This document shows, piece after piece, positions 7,360-16,515 of a DNA stretch of 64,000 bases. The position numbers and the translations under genes were made by a program. Source of the stretch: Sphingomonadales bacterium UBA2369 (lineage in GTDB: Bacteria > Pseudomonadota > Alphaproteobacteria > Sphingomonadales > Sphingomonadaceae); contig DDTH01000011.1 in NCBI GenBank assembly GCA_002344055.1, forward strand, positions 235,748 through 299,747, given 5' to 3'. Below the pieces are notes generated by a model, which saw only the letters and a list, made by a program, of their open reading frames with translations, made no database searches and had not been told where the DNA came from. How positions within the stretch are numbered: position 1 is the stretch's first letter; each line of letters begins with the position of its first letter.

Positions 7360-9228
7360 CTAGGCCGCAATTGCCTCCAGCGCCTCGTTCGCCTCGAGCC
7401 ATTGCAACTCGGCGGCTTCGATCTGTCGTTCGACATCGGCGCGGCGTTTCATCAGGTCGGTCATCGTCAGCTTCGACAAAGCGGGTTCGGCGGCGGCGGG
7501 ATCGAACATCGCGCGATCGAGGGCGCCGCGCAGGGCAGTCAACCGGGCGATCTCCGCCTCGGATGACTTGGCCTGCTTGCGAAGGACGGTCCCCTTCTCG
7601 CGCGCCTCCGCGGCAAGGCGACGCGCCTCCTTCTTGTTGACCTTCTCCGCCTTCGGAGCCGCCTGCGCGTCGCCAGCGAGGACGAAGGCGATATAATCAT
7701 CGATGCTGCCGTCATAATCCTGCGCGGTCCCGTCATGGACCAGCACCAGCCGGTCGGCGGTCATTTCCAGCATGTGGCGATCGTGGCTGACGATCAGCAC
7801 GGCGCCGGAATAGGCGTTGAGCGCCTGGATCAGGGCCTCGCGCGCATCTACGTCGAGATGGTTGGTCGGCTCGTCGAGGATCAGCATGTGCGGCGCGTCG
7901 CGGGTGATGAGCGCCAGCGCCAGGCGGGCGCGCTCGCCGCCTGACAGCTTGCCGACCTTGGTCGTGGCCTTGTCGCCGGAGAAGCCGAAGCGGCCCAATT
8001 GGCCGCGCACCGCCGACGGCTTCTCGCCGCTCATCAGCCGGGTCATATGCTCCAGCGGCGTATCGTCGCTGTGCAATTCCTCGACCTGATATTGAGTGAA
8101 ATAGCCGACGCGCATCCTCCCGGAGGCGGCCATGTCGCCGTCCATCGGCTTCAGCTGCGCCGCCAGCAGGCGGGCGAGGGTGGTCTTGCCGTTGCCGTTG
8201 CGGCCGAGGAGGGCGATGCGGTCGTCCGGGTCAAGGCGCAGGTTCAGGCGGCTGAGCACCGGTGTATCGCCATAGCCGACGCTGGCCATGTCGAGCGTGA
8301 TCAGCGGCGGGCGCAGCTCGTCCGGATTGGGGAAATCGAAGGACAGGCTGGGATCGTCGACCACCGCGGCGATCGGCTGCATCTTGGCGAGCGCCTTGGC
8401 GCGTGACTGGGCCTGCTTCGCGGTGGAAGCGCGGGCGCTGTTGCGGGCGACATAATCCTGCAGCTTGGCGCGCTCGGCGAGTTGCTTCTCGCGCGCCGCG
8501 GCCTGCTGCGCCTGACGCTCGGCGCGCTGGCGCTCGAACGCGTCATAGCCGCCCGGATAGAGGGCCAGCTTGCCGCGATCGAGATGCAGGATGTGATCGA
8601 CGACATTGTTCAGGAAGTCGCGCTCGTGGCTGACGATGACGATGGTCGCCGGGTAGGATTGGAGGAAATCCTCCAGCCACAACACCGCTTCGAGATCGAG
8701 GTGGTTCGACGGTTCGTCGAGCAGCAGCAGATCGGGCTGGGAGAAGAGCAGGGATGCGAGCGCGACCCGCATCCGCCAGCCGCCGGAGAAGCTTTCGAGT
8801 TCGCGATGCTGGGCTTCCTCGTCGAAGCCCAAGCCGACGAGGATACGCGCGGCGCGGGCAGGAGCCGAGTGGGCGTCGATCGCGTTCAGCCGCTCGTGAA
8901 TCTCGCCGAGCCGGTCGGGGTCATGGCTGTGCTCTGCTTCCTCGAGCAAGGCGGCGCGCTCGGTGTCGGCGGCGAGCACGGTTTCGAACGGAGTCGCGGA
9001 GCCGCCCGGCGCTTCCTGCGCGATATAGCCCAGCCGCGCGGCGCGCGGCATCTCCGCGCTGCCGGTGTCGGGGTCGAGCAGGCCGGCGATGACACGGACG
9101 AGCGTCGACTTGCCGGCGCCGTTGCGGCCGATCAGGCCGATGCGCCCGCGCGGCGGCAGCGACGCGGTGGCGCCGTCAAGGATGACGCGCCCGCCAAGGC
9201 GGACGGTAATGTCCTTCAGATTGAGCAT
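7360..9228 (-). CDS. ABC-F family ATPase (translation-associated, Uup/YheS-like)
   Basis: 622 aa with two ABC domains and no membrane segments. Domain 1 has Walker A GRNGAGKST (about 34-42), signature SFSGGWRMR and Walker B LLLLDEPSNHLD; domain 2 has GRNGNGKTT, LSGGERARL and MLILDEPTNHLD. A charged linker joins them (about 235-300), and a Lys/Glu-rich coiled coil lies at about 525-620, as in Uup and YheS. ABC-F proteins act on ribosomes, not as transporters. Which subfamily member it is cannot be settled from motifs. Its promoter side contains the palindromes at 9285-9380. Confidence 0.92.
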   Translation of the reverse strand: MLNLKDITVRLGGRVILDGATASLPPRGRIGLIGRNGAGKSTLVRVIAGLLDPDTGSAEMPRAARLGYIAQEAPGGSATPFETVLAADTERAALLEEAEHSHDPDRLGEIHERLNAIDAHSAPARAARILVGLGFDEEAQHRELESFSGGWRMRVALASLLFSQPDLLLLDEPSNHLDLEAVLWLEDFLQSYPATIVIVSHERDFLNNVVDHILHLDRGKLALYPGGYDAFERQRAERQAQQAAAREKQLAERAKLQDYVARNSARASTAKQAQSRAKALAKMQPIAAVVDDPSLSFDFPNPDELRPPLITLDMASVGYGDTPVLSRLNLRLDPDDRIALLGRNGNGKTTLARLLAAQLKPMDGDMAASGRMRVGYFTQYQVEELHSDDTPLEHMTRLMSGEKPSAVRGQLGRFGFSGDKATTKVGKLSGGERARLALALITRDAPHMLILDEPTNHLDVDAREALIQALNAYSGAVLIVSHDRHMLEMTADRLVLVHDGTAQDYDGSIDDYIAFVLAGDAQAAPKAEKVNKKEARRLAAEAREKGTVLRKQAKSSEAEIARLTALRGALDRAMFDPAAAEPALSKLTMTDLMKRRADVERQIEAAELQWLEANEALEAIAA

Positions 9229-9284
9229 GGGCGCCCTCTAACACCGGCGACGCGGCGACCCAAGTGCTCCGCCCCAAATACGTG

Positions 9285-9380
9285 TCCCCGCCGAAGCGGG
9301 GACCCGGGATCGTTCAGAAGGGGGGAGAGAAGGATCCCGGGTTCCCGCGCGGACGGGCAGCAGAAGGCCCGCGCGGGAAC
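9285..9380. repeat. Cluster of three nested palindromes upstream of the ABC-F gene
   Basis: A hairpin at 9285-9302 (TCCCCGC-cgaa-GCGGGGA) is followed by CCCGGGATC at 9303-9311, which pairs with GATCCCGGG at 9333-9341. A 12-bp arm at 9341-9352 pairs with 9369-9380. The set lies between the start of the ABC-F gene and the stop of the YdcH-like gene, where it could end the latter's transcript. Confidence 0.8.
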
Positions 9381-9395
9381 ACGTTACCGGCGGCG

Positions 9396-9569
9396 TCAGG
9401 CCGCCAGATCGCGCCGCAGCAGACCGTTCAGACGGTCCTTCACGGCAAGCTTCAGTTTTTTGAGCCGCAGCAGGCGCAGGCTGTCGGGCAGCCGCGCCTT
9501 CAGTTCGCGGCCGATGGCCTCGTCCAGGCTCTTGTGGATCGAGGTCAGGCGATAGGTGGAAGCAGACAT
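9396..9569 (-). CDS. YdcH/DUF465-like small protein
   Basis: 57 aa, too short for most gene callers: ATG at 9569, TGA at 9396. The sequence runs MSASTYRLTSIHKSLDEAIG and on to LRLLRLKKLKLAVKDRL. The ending LRLKKLKLxxKDRL is the hallmark of the DUF465/YdcH family, short helical hairpin proteins of unknown role, widespread in Alphaproteobacteria. It is fully soluble and basic (many Lys/Arg), with no cysteine. It is co-directional with the ABC-F gene but separated by palindromes, so probably transcribed alone. Confidence 0.8.
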   Translation of the reverse strand: MSASTYRLTSIHKSLDEAIGRELKARLPDSLRLLRLKKLKLAVKDRLNGLLRRDLAA

Positions 9570-9674
9570 GTCCAATACTCCAGCTTGGTCACGCTCCCGC
9601 AGGGACGACCATGCAAGGGCGTCCGCGGAGCAGTGACGTTGATCTTGGGGAGCCGCCTTGAGGGCAGCGCTGGA

Positions 9675-10019
9675 TCAGATGGCTGGTGGCGCGCGGGCGC
9701 GATAGGCGTTGAGACTCGGACGCGGCCCGGACGACCAGCCGGTGCTACACAGCGGCGCGGCCGGGCGGGCGCACAGGCTCTCGGTAACGATCGCCGGTGC
9801 CGGCGGCAGCACGACATTGTCGAGATCGCGATCGTCACCATGACTGCGGATGCTGGTCCGCAGCGGTGCGGCGTGCTTGACATGCTCGGCCGAGCCGAGC
9901 TGGGCGCGGCCCGTCGGGTTGGCTTGGGCGGCCGGGGTAGCGGCGAACAGGAAGCTGACGAGCAGCGCCAGCACCGTCACGGCCCCCGGCTTGCGCTTGT
10001 CCACCCTTCCGTCGATCAC
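9675..10019 (-). CDS. Hypothetical small secreted protein
   Basis: 114 aa from a GTG at 10019; a GTG five codons later is an alternative. The N-terminus (DKRKPG then a hydrophobic stretch ending ATPAAQA) looks like a signal peptide with cleavage near residue 33. The mature part is Ala/Pro/Arg-rich with two cysteines near residues 83 and 90. I recognise no family. Codon positions are consistent with coding, but the long antisense frame in this GC-rich DNA makes the call uncertain. Confidence 0.45.
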   Translation of the reverse strand: MIDGRVDKRKPGAVTVLALLVSFLFAATPAAQANPTGRAQLGSAEHVKHAAPLRTSIRSHGDDRDLDNVVLPPAPAIVTESLCARPAAPLCSTGWSSGPRPSLNAYRARAPPAI

Positions 10020-10109
10020 TTTCGTCCTCCGGCTGCCTTCAACCTAGGCACTGATCGGGCGCGGACAAGCGGCAATGCGACGAACCGAGCGGAGAAAATG
10101 TCCGCGGCG

Positions 10110-10970
10110 CTAGATCAGCTTGTCCTGCGTCTTCGTCTCGAAATCGGCAGCTTCGTGGCGCTCGTGCAATTGCTCGGACGGATCGCCCGTCACCTTGTTG
10201 ACGATCCTCCCGCGCTGCACCGCCGGGCGGGCGGCGACCGCCTGCGCCCAGCGCTGGAGATGCGCATAGCCGGCAACATCCAGGAATTCGGCGGAGCCTT
10301 CGTAGAGCGCCCCGAGCGCCAGCTGCCCGTACCAGGGCCAGATCGCGATGTCGGCGATGCTGTAGTCCGGCCCGGCGATATATGCGCTTTCCGCCAGCCG
10401 TCGGTCGAGCACGTCGAGCTGGCGCTTGGCCTCCATCGCATAGCGGTTGATCGCATATTCGATCTTCACCGGCGCATAAGCGAAGAAGTGGCCGAAGCCA
10501 CCGCCGAGGAAGGGCGCGCTGCCCATCTGCCACATCAGCCAGGACAGACACTCCGTCCGCGCTGGGCCGCTGGCGGGCAGGAAGGCACCGAACTTCTCGG
10601 CGAGGTGGATGAGGATCGCGCCGCTTTCAAACACGCGCACCGGCTCGGGTCCGCTGCGATCGACCAAAGCCGGAATCTTGGAATTGGGATTGGCGGCCAC
10701 GAAGCCGCTGCCGAACTGATCGCCCTTCAGGATGCGGATCAGCCAGGCGTCATATTCGGCGCCCGTGTGACCGGCGGCGAGAAGCTCCTCGAGCAGGATC
10801 GTCACCTTCTGCCCATTGGGCGTGCCGAGCGAATAGAGTTGCAGCGGGTGCTTGCCGACCGGCAATTCCCTGTCGTGTGTCGGGCCGGCGATCGGGCGGT
10901 TGATCGACGCGAACTGACCGCCGCTCTCCGCATCCCACGTCCAGACCTTCGGGGGTGTATAGTCGCTCAT
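10110..10970 (-). CDS. yghU: YghU-type glutathione-dependent disulfide-bond oxidoreductase
   Basis: 286 aa from ATG 10970. The N-terminal tail leads into a thioredoxin-fold segment with LPVGKHPLQLYSLGTPNGQK, the active-site signature of YghU/YfcG GSTs, in which a Thr-Pro-Asn replaces the usual Ser/Tyr. IPALVD and FESGAI follow, then the all-alpha GST C-terminal domain. Family members bind two glutathiones and reduce disulfides or peroxides. Its ATG overlaps the TGA of the upstream peptidase gene (ATGA, 10967-10970), so the two are translationally coupled. Confidence 0.9.
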   Translation of the reverse strand: MSDYTPPKVWTWDAESGGQFASINRPIAGPTHDRELPVGKHPLQLYSLGTPNGQKVTILLEELLAAGHTGAEYDAWLIRILKGDQFGSGFVAANPNSKIPALVDRSGPEPVRVFESGAILIHLAEKFGAFLPASGPARTECLSWLMWQMGSAPFLGGGFGHFFAYAPVKIEYAINRYAMEAKRQLDVLDRRLAESAYIAGPDYSIADIAIWPWYGQLALGALYEGSAEFLDVAGYAHLQRWAQAVAARPAVQRGRIVNKVTGDPSEQLHERHEAADFETKTQDKLI

Positions 10971-13222
10971 CGGGCGCCTCCCGCGGCTTGCCGATCGCGG
11001 ACCCGGCGGTTCAGGAAATCGGTGATCGTCCGCCACAGATGCAGTTGCCGTCCTTCGCCCGGTACGGCGTGGGTGGCGCCGGGATAGACCATCAATTCGA
11101 ACGGCTGCCCGCGCGCCTGCAGCGCGCCGACCAGCACGGTCGTATTCTCGAACACCACATTGTCGTCCGCCATGCCGTGGATCAGCAGCAAGGGATCGCG
11201 GATACGGTCGCTGACCGGCACGACGTTGGAGGCGGTGTAGGGCGCGGGATCGATCGACGGGTTACCCAGATAGCGCTCGGTATAATGGGTGTCGTACAGC
11301 TCCCATCGCGTCACCGGCGCACCCGAGACGCCGGCCGCATACTGGCCGGGCGCGGCGGCGAGCAGGCGGTTCACCATGTAGCCGCCATAGGACCAGCCAT
11401 AGACGGCGACGCGATCCGGATCGACGAAGGACTGCGCCTTCAGCCAGGCAAGGCCGGTAAGCTGATCGCGCACCTCCACGCCGCCCATGGCCAGATGCAG
11501 CGCTTCCTCGAACGCCTTGCCCCGGCCCGGCGAGCCGCGATTATCGATGGAGAAGACGATCCAGCCCTGGTCGACCAGATATTGATGGCGCGGATTCCCC
11601 CAGCGGCGGGTCGCCTGCCGACCGGTGCCAGGGCCGCCATAGACTTCCACGAAGACCGGGTAGCGGCGGCCCGGCTCCAGGTTCGGCGTGATCAACTTAT
11701 AATGGAGCTCGGTGCCGTCCTCGGCCGGGATCGTGCCGAAGCGGGTTTCGGCGTGCCCGGCCCGGAAGGGTGCGTAGGGATGATTGCCGGCGACCGCATT
11801 CTCCTCGATCCAGGCGATGCGGCGGCCGTCCGCGCTGGCGAGATAGGATTGGCCCGGCTGGTTCGGATTGGAGCGGGCGATGAGCGCGCGGGTGCCGCGC
11901 GAATCCATTACCGCATCGTTCCACCAGCCCGCTTCGGTGAGGCGCTGCGGCGCGGCGGGCCGTTCGTAGCTGATCCAGTAGAGATGCTGTTCCAGCGGCC
12001 CGTCGGCATTGCCGGTGAAATAGATGCGGCGGTTCCGCTCGTCGATCGCGTCGATCTCGCCCACCATCCAATTGCCGCGCGTAAGCTGGGTCAGCCGCCC
12101 GCCTCGCCAGCGATAGAGATGTTGGAAGCCGCTGCGCTCCGACGACCAGATCAGGCTGCCGTCGGCCAGCGCCCGGAAATTGTCGTGGAGATTGACCCAG
12201 GCATCGTCCGTCTCGCTGAGCAGGAGGCGGGCGGCGCCGGTGGCCGGATCGACGGCGAGCAGATCGAGGCGCTTCTGGTCGCGGCTCTGGCGCTGGACAT
12301 AGAGCGTGCGCCCGTCCGGCGCCCAATCGACGCGGGCGAGATAGATGTCGCTGTTCGTGCCGAGATCGACCTTCACGCGCGCGCCGGTCTCGGGATTGAT
12401 CACATAGAGATCGACGACGGCATTGGGCGTGCCGGCGGCGGGGTAGCGCTGCTGGAACACGCGCGTGCCGTCCGCGCCGATCGCGGTGCGGGTGACGAGG
12501 CGGACCTGACTCTCGTCGACCCGGGCGACGGCGACATGGCGGTCGTCCGGCGACCACCAATGGCCGACATCGCGATCCATTTCCTCATTGGCGACGAATT
12601 CGGCCACGCCCCAGCTGACCGCCCCGCCGCCATCCTCGGTAAGCCGCCGTTCGGCGCCGGTGCTGTTGTCGATGACGAACAGATTCTGGTCGCGGACGAA
12701 GGAGACATATTTGCCGCCGCCGGAGATTTCCGCGTCAAGTTCGGTCTCGGCGGTCTCCGTCAGACGGCGGACATTGCCGTCCAGTCCGGCGACGTAGAGA
12801 TCGCCGTCCAGCGGGACGAGCAGGGACCGCCCATCCGGCGCCCAGCGATAATCGACGATGCCGCGCACGCCGGAGATTCGCGCGCGCTCACGCCGCATCA
12901 TCTCCTCTTCCGACAGCGGCCCGCCGCCGCCGAAGCGGGTGGAATCGACCAGCATCCGGGCCTGACCGGTGGCGGTGTCCACCGCCCACAGATCGTAGCG
13001 GTCGCGATCGTCGGCGCGATTGCGCAGCATCGTCACCAGCGCCCCGTCCGGCGACAATTTCGGCAGGCGCGGCGCAGCCCCGGAAATGGCGGGGCTGGCG
13101 AACAGCCGCTCGAGCGGGAGGCGGGTCGCCGCCTGTTCCGGCGGCGCGGTCTGGGCAACCGCGGAAAGGCTGAGGGCAAAGGGGGAGGCCGCGAGCAAGG
13201 CGGCGGCTAGAATGGTGCGCAT
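10967..13222 (-). CDS. Secreted prolyl dipeptidyl peptidase (S9B, DPP-IV family)
   Basis: 751 aa. A signal peptide (MRTILAAALLAA..AVAQ, about 1-24) is followed by an N-terminal beta-propeller (about 45-480) and a C-terminal alpha/beta hydrolase. The catalytic triad is complete: S611 in GWSYGGYM, D686 in ADDNVVFEN and H718 in GATHAVPG. A double-Glu motif needed for N-terminus recognition is plausible at SEEEMMRRER or NEEMDRD. Such enzymes cleave X-Pro dipeptides in the periplasm, fitting a peptide-scavenging life. The gene is coupled to the yghU-like gene downstream. Confidence 0.93.
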   Translation of the reverse strand: MRTILAAALLAASPFALSLSAVAQTAPPEQAATRLPLERLFASPAISGAAPRLPKLSPDGALVTMLRNRADDRDRYDLWAVDTATGQARMLVDSTRFGGGGPLSEEEMMRRERARISGVRGIVDYRWAPDGRSLLVPLDGDLYVAGLDGNVRRLTETAETELDAEISGGGKYVSFVRDQNLFVIDNSTGAERRLTEDGGGAVSWGVAEFVANEEMDRDVGHWWSPDDRHVAVARVDESQVRLVTRTAIGADGTRVFQQRYPAAGTPNAVVDLYVINPETGARVKVDLGTNSDIYLARVDWAPDGRTLYVQRQSRDQKRLDLLAVDPATGAARLLLSETDDAWVNLHDNFRALADGSLIWSSERSGFQHLYRWRGGRLTQLTRGNWMVGEIDAIDERNRRIYFTGNADGPLEQHLYWISYERPAAPQRLTEAGWWNDAVMDSRGTRALIARSNPNQPGQSYLASADGRRIAWIEENAVAGNHPYAPFRAGHAETRFGTIPAEDGTELHYKLITPNLEPGRRYPVFVEVYGGPGTGRQATRRWGNPRHQYLVDQGWIVFSIDNRGSPGRGKAFEEALHLAMGGVEVRDQLTGLAWLKAQSFVDPDRVAVYGWSYGGYMVNRLLAAAPGQYAAGVSGAPVTRWELYDTHYTERYLGNPSIDPAPYTASNVVPVSDRIRDPLLLIHGMADDNVVFENTTVLVGALQARGQPFELMVYPGATHAVPGEGRQLHLWRTITDFLNRRVRDRQAAGGAR

Positions 13223-13264
13223 CCGATCCGACTAGCGCGCCGGGGCCGGACTGAGAAGCGCCGC

Positions 13265-14089
13265 TCAACGGCGAAGCAGTCTTTCCTTCGCTTCGGCGAA
13301 CTCGCGGTCGGTAAGCGCGCCCGAACTGTGCAGGGCGTTCAACCGCTCCAGTTCATCGACCATGTTGCCGCTTTCCGGGCGTGCGCCGGCGCTCTGCCGG
13401 ACCAGATCGAACAGCTCGCGAACCTCTCGCGGCGCGCTGGCATCCATGTCGGTGCCGAACGCCCATTTCTCGTGGTCGGCCGGATCGTACCAGACCGGGT
13501 GCCGGTCGCCTGCGCGCGGCAGCGCCACCCGCGACACGATCACCTTCTTGCGCAGCTCCAGCGGCGGCGAACCGTCCACCGGCTCCACCCGCATCACGAT
13601 CTCGACGCGCGGATTTTCGTTGATGGTCAGGCCCGTATCGTTGACCGCAAGGATGGTGCCGATGCCCTTGCGCCCGGTCTGGATCAGGCGCTGCGCTTCC
13701 ACCTGGCGAGCGGCGACCTTGCCCTTCACCACCCCCGAAAGCAGCAACGGCAGGATGCCGAAGAAAGCGAACATGCCGCCGAACAGCCAGCCGAAGCTCT
13801 GCATTTCGCCCATGTCGGTGAAGGCGGAGGCGGCCATCGAGCCGAGTCCGATAGCGATGAACAGCCCGGAAAAGACGTAGAAGCCGCCGCCCATGAAAAT
13901 GCCGACCATCGACAAGATGATGCCTGCCGGCAGGGCGATCATCCCCGGCGTCATCGCGGCTTCGCAGGGGCTGGGGTCGAGGCTGGTCGCGCAGCCCGCG
14001 CCGCCAAGCAAGGTGTAGAGAGCGTAGGCCATCAGGCCATTGCCGACGAGGCCGACGATCAGGCCGGCAATCTTGATCTTGCCCATCAT
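13265..14089 (-). CDS. Membrane protein with C-terminal SHOCT domain
   Basis: 274 aa. Four hydrophobic segments are visible at about residues 5-27, 47-68, 70-92 and 97-120. A soluble part carries a DUF3592-like stretch (GIGTILAVNDTGLTINENP, followed by a beta-rich region) and ends with a short SHOCT motif, DELERLNALHSSGALTDREF. SHOCT is a small domain thought to bind or oligomerise; function here is unknown. It precedes the peptidase gene by 42 bases on the same strand order (its stop at 13265), so an operon with 13222-10110 is possible. Confidence 0.75.
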   Translation of the reverse strand: MMGKIKIAGLIVGLVGNGLMAYALYTLLGGAGCATSLDPSPCEAAMTPGMIALPAGIILSMVGIFMGGGFYVFSGLFIAIGLGSMAASAFTDMGEMQSFGWLFGGMFAFFGILPLLLSGVVKGKVAARQVEAQRLIQTGRKGIGTILAVNDTGLTINENPRVEIVMRVEPVDGSPPLELRKKVIVSRVALPRAGDRHPVWYDPADHEKWAFGTDMDASAPREVRELFDLVRQSAGARPESGNMVDELERLNALHSSGALTDREFAEAKERLLRR

Positions 14090-14135
14090 GACGGAAGCCT
14101 AAACCGGCCACGCCCCCGTAACAACCGGGAGGGGA

Positions 14136-14591
14136 TCAGCAGATCGGGCGGCCCTCGGCGATCTGGCGCTCCTGACCGGCGGCGCTCATCTGCACGAGCA
14201 GTTCGACCCGGCGGTTGCGCGGCTCGCGCACACCGGGCCGGGTCGCAACGCGCGGCAGGGTTTCACCCAAGGCGTGCATCACGATCCGCGCGCCCGGGAC
14301 ATTGTAGGAGACCAGCACGTCGCGCACCGCCTCCGCACGGCGTCGGGCGACGGCGCGGTTGGCGGCCGCGGAACCCGAGGCATCGGTGTAGCTGTTCAGC
14401 TGGATGCTTTCGAGTTCCGGCCCCTTCCAAGCCAGGGCCACCGCCAGCCGTTCCAGCGCCGCATGCGAATCCTCACTGACGCGCGCGCTGTTCCAGTCGA
14501 AATAGACCGTCACCGGCGCGCAGGCAGCCGCGGGAGAAGCCGCGAAAGGCGCGGCAGCGAGAATCGCAAGAGCAAGGAGTCGCCGGATCAT
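14136..14591 (-). CDS. OmpA-family periplasmic protein
   Basis: 151 aa from ATG 14591, chosen because it opens a signal peptide (MIRRLLALAILAAAP, cleavage near AAA residue 23). The OmpA C-terminal fold follows: VTVYFDWNSARVSEDSHAAL, then LNSYTDASGSAAANRAVARRR, and NRRVELLVQ, matching the peptidoglycan-binding signature. No lipobox is present, so it is probably soluble. It lacks a membrane barrel; its role in envelope attachment is inferred. Confidence 0.85.
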   Translation of the reverse strand: MIRRLLALAILAAAPFAASPAAACAPVTVYFDWNSARVSEDSHAALERLAVALAWKGPELESIQLNSYTDASGSAAANRAVARRRAEAVRDVLVSYNVPGARIVMHALGETLPRVATRPGVREPRNRRVELLVQMSAAGQERQIAEGRPIC

Positions 14592-14682
14592 GGTCACCGC
14601 ATAGCGCAAACGAAAGAAAGATACTGCGTTAACCATCATGGCTTGCGCGCGATCCCGTCCCGGCGCGGGACGCCAGGCCGGA

Positions 14683-16473
14683 TCAGGCATGCGGGAAATC
14701 GGCGGCGCCGTCATTGGGCCAGCGAAAGCGATCGTAGGTCAGCGATATGGACAGGTCGGTGGCCGTCGCCTGCCACCACCAGCCGACCGGAATGAACAAT
14801 GTTTCGCCAGCCTCCAGATCCAGTTCGTGCAGCCGCGCGCCGCGGGCCGTGGGGTTGAGCACCACCTGCGCCTCATCCGTGATGTCGCGGACCGGACTCC
14901 AGTTTTCGCCGCGCGGGCCGAGCCGGCGCGATTCCGATGGCGGCGCGAGGATGAAGCGTTGAGACCCCGCGACCTGCGCGATCAACTGATTGCCGAGATC
15001 GAAATGGAGCGGGGCGAAGGTTCCGGCCGGGCCGATGGCAAGCTGACCCGGATCATTGTCCAGATAGGCGTCGAGCGGCAATGTCTCGGCCAGCAAGGGC
15101 GTCAGCGCGTCGCGGTTCGCCGCTTCGTTGGTCGCCGTGATCGCCATGGTGCTGGCAAAGGGCGCCGCCGCAATCTCGGCGATGAAACGGTCGAACGGCA
15201 TCCGGCGGGAGCCATTCTCGTCCTGATATTCGATCTCCCGCGCGCCGATCAGCTGCGCCAGATAGTCGGGCGTCCAGCGGGCCAGAGCGGGCCAGTCCGT
15301 CAGCGCATTCTCGATCAGCACGGCGCGCGCCGGGGCATAATGGGACGCCAGGAAGGTGTCGCCGTCCATGCCGCTCACCCGCGCGACTTCGCCGCCCTCG
15401 GCCAGACGCTGCTGCCGCGCCAGTGCCTCGAGCAGCCAGTCGCGGCGCTTTATCGCAAGTTCGGCATCCTTGTCCGCGCGGGGCGGCACTTGCAGGGCGA
15501 TCTGCGCCCCTTGCTGCTGCGGCTTCACGCCAAGGTCGAGCCGCCCCAGAGCGAGCGCGAGAGCGGGATTGGTCCCGGCCGCGCCACCGCCATAGTTCAG
15601 CAGCACATTGCCACCCGCCTGCGCGCCGGTCGTGGCCGAGATCGAACCCAGTTCGGTCATCGGCAAAGGCCGGGAGCGGATCGGCGAGGCGCGCATTTCC
15701 GGCGGGTTCATCACGCTGCCGTCCGGATGAACGAAATGCGGCAGGCGGATCTTCGACTGGTGATCGACCGGACAGGCCTTTCCGTCCTGATCGAGACCGC
15801 GGAAATAGAGCTTCTGCCATTTGTCGCCGGGGGCTTGCGGATTGGCCGTCTTCACCCATTCCTGAAAGGCATTGCGCGACGCGCTCCACTTCTCGAATGC
15901 CGCGCAGAGTTCGGTATGATCCTCCAGCCGCTCGAGCCGCGGCTTGAACCGTTCGACGCTGCCGCGCTCGACCGGGAAGAAGAAGGCGATCGGCTCATTC
16001 TCTTCGAAGCGGATCCATTGTTCGGCGCGCGTGAAGCGCCAGTTCATGGTGAAGGTGTAAGGCGACCAGTCGGTCTCGATGATCCCGCCCAGCGCCTGGA
16101 TCGCATCCTTCTGCCGGTTGGGCGGGCCGCCGACATGGAGGTTCCAGCCCAACGGCGTGCGGAAGATCGCCTCGACGTGCCAGGTGATCGTGCCGTAGCC
16201 GAAAATGCTCACCGGCTTTAGATGTTCGGGATAGCCGGGATCCATGCGGATCTCGACCGATTCCATATCGTCTCCGCCGTCCCATTTGGCCTCGAACGCC
16301 ATCGGGCAGAGCAGTTCCCAGCCATGCGAATTGGCGATGGTCAGCGGCAGGCAGCGATAAGCGTAGCGCTCGTTGGTCTCCTCCATCCACGGCCGGCGGG
16401 GCGTTCCGGGCCTTATGCGCGGCTGCCAGCCGTCATATTTGATGCAGAGCAAGTCGAGCGAATCGTCCGTCAT
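14683..16473 (-). CDS. DUF6065-like domain fused to a JmjC/cupin_8-like domain
   Basis: 596 aa. Residues 1 to about 250 resemble DUF6065 (LLCIKYDGWQPRIRP, ANSHGWELLCPMAFEAKWDG), a family of unknown function. From about 370 a cupin_8/FIH-like fold begins; H490 and D492 (PLHFDLGNQ) fit the first two ligands of an Fe(II)/2-oxoglutarate site. The segment LFIPVGWWWQATATD, where the third His normally follows GWW, has Trp at 565-567, so a ligand seems to be missing. The protein may be a non-catalytic or altered oxygenase. It is soluble with no signal peptide. The fusion call rests on motifs only. Confidence 0.7.
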   Translation of the reverse strand: MTDDSLDLLCIKYDGWQPRIRPGTPRRPWMEETNERYAYRCLPLTIANSHGWELLCPMAFEAKWDGGDDMESVEIRMDPGYPEHLKPVSIFGYGTITWHVEAIFRTPLGWNLHVGGPPNRQKDAIQALGGIIETDWSPYTFTMNWRFTRAEQWIRFEENEPIAFFFPVERGSVERFKPRLERLEDHTELCAAFEKWSASRNAFQEWVKTANPQAPGDKWQKLYFRGLDQDGKACPVDHQSKIRLPHFVHPDGSVMNPPEMRASPIRSRPLPMTELGSISATTGAQAGGNVLLNYGGGAAGTNPALALALGRLDLGVKPQQQGAQIALQVPPRADKDAELAIKRRDWLLEALARQQRLAEGGEVARVSGMDGDTFLASHYAPARAVLIENALTDWPALARWTPDYLAQLIGAREIEYQDENGSRRMPFDRFIAEIAAAPFASTMAITATNEAANRDALTPLLAETLPLDAYLDNDPGQLAIGPAGTFAPLHFDLGNQLIAQVAGSQRFILAPPSESRRLGPRGENWSPVRDITDEAQVVLNPTARGARLHELDLEAGETLFIPVGWWWQATATDLSISLTYDRFRWPNDGAADFPHA

Positions 16474-16515
16474 GCAAAGCGGATTAGTGCAGTCCGGCCG
16501 CCGCGACGATAGGCC

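Noticed and set aside
10955..13210. 751-codon open frame on the plus strand
   Set aside because: It mirrors the DPP-IV gene almost exactly in antisense. The minus-strand protein has signal peptide and full catalytic triad; the plus-strand translation has no recognisable domain.
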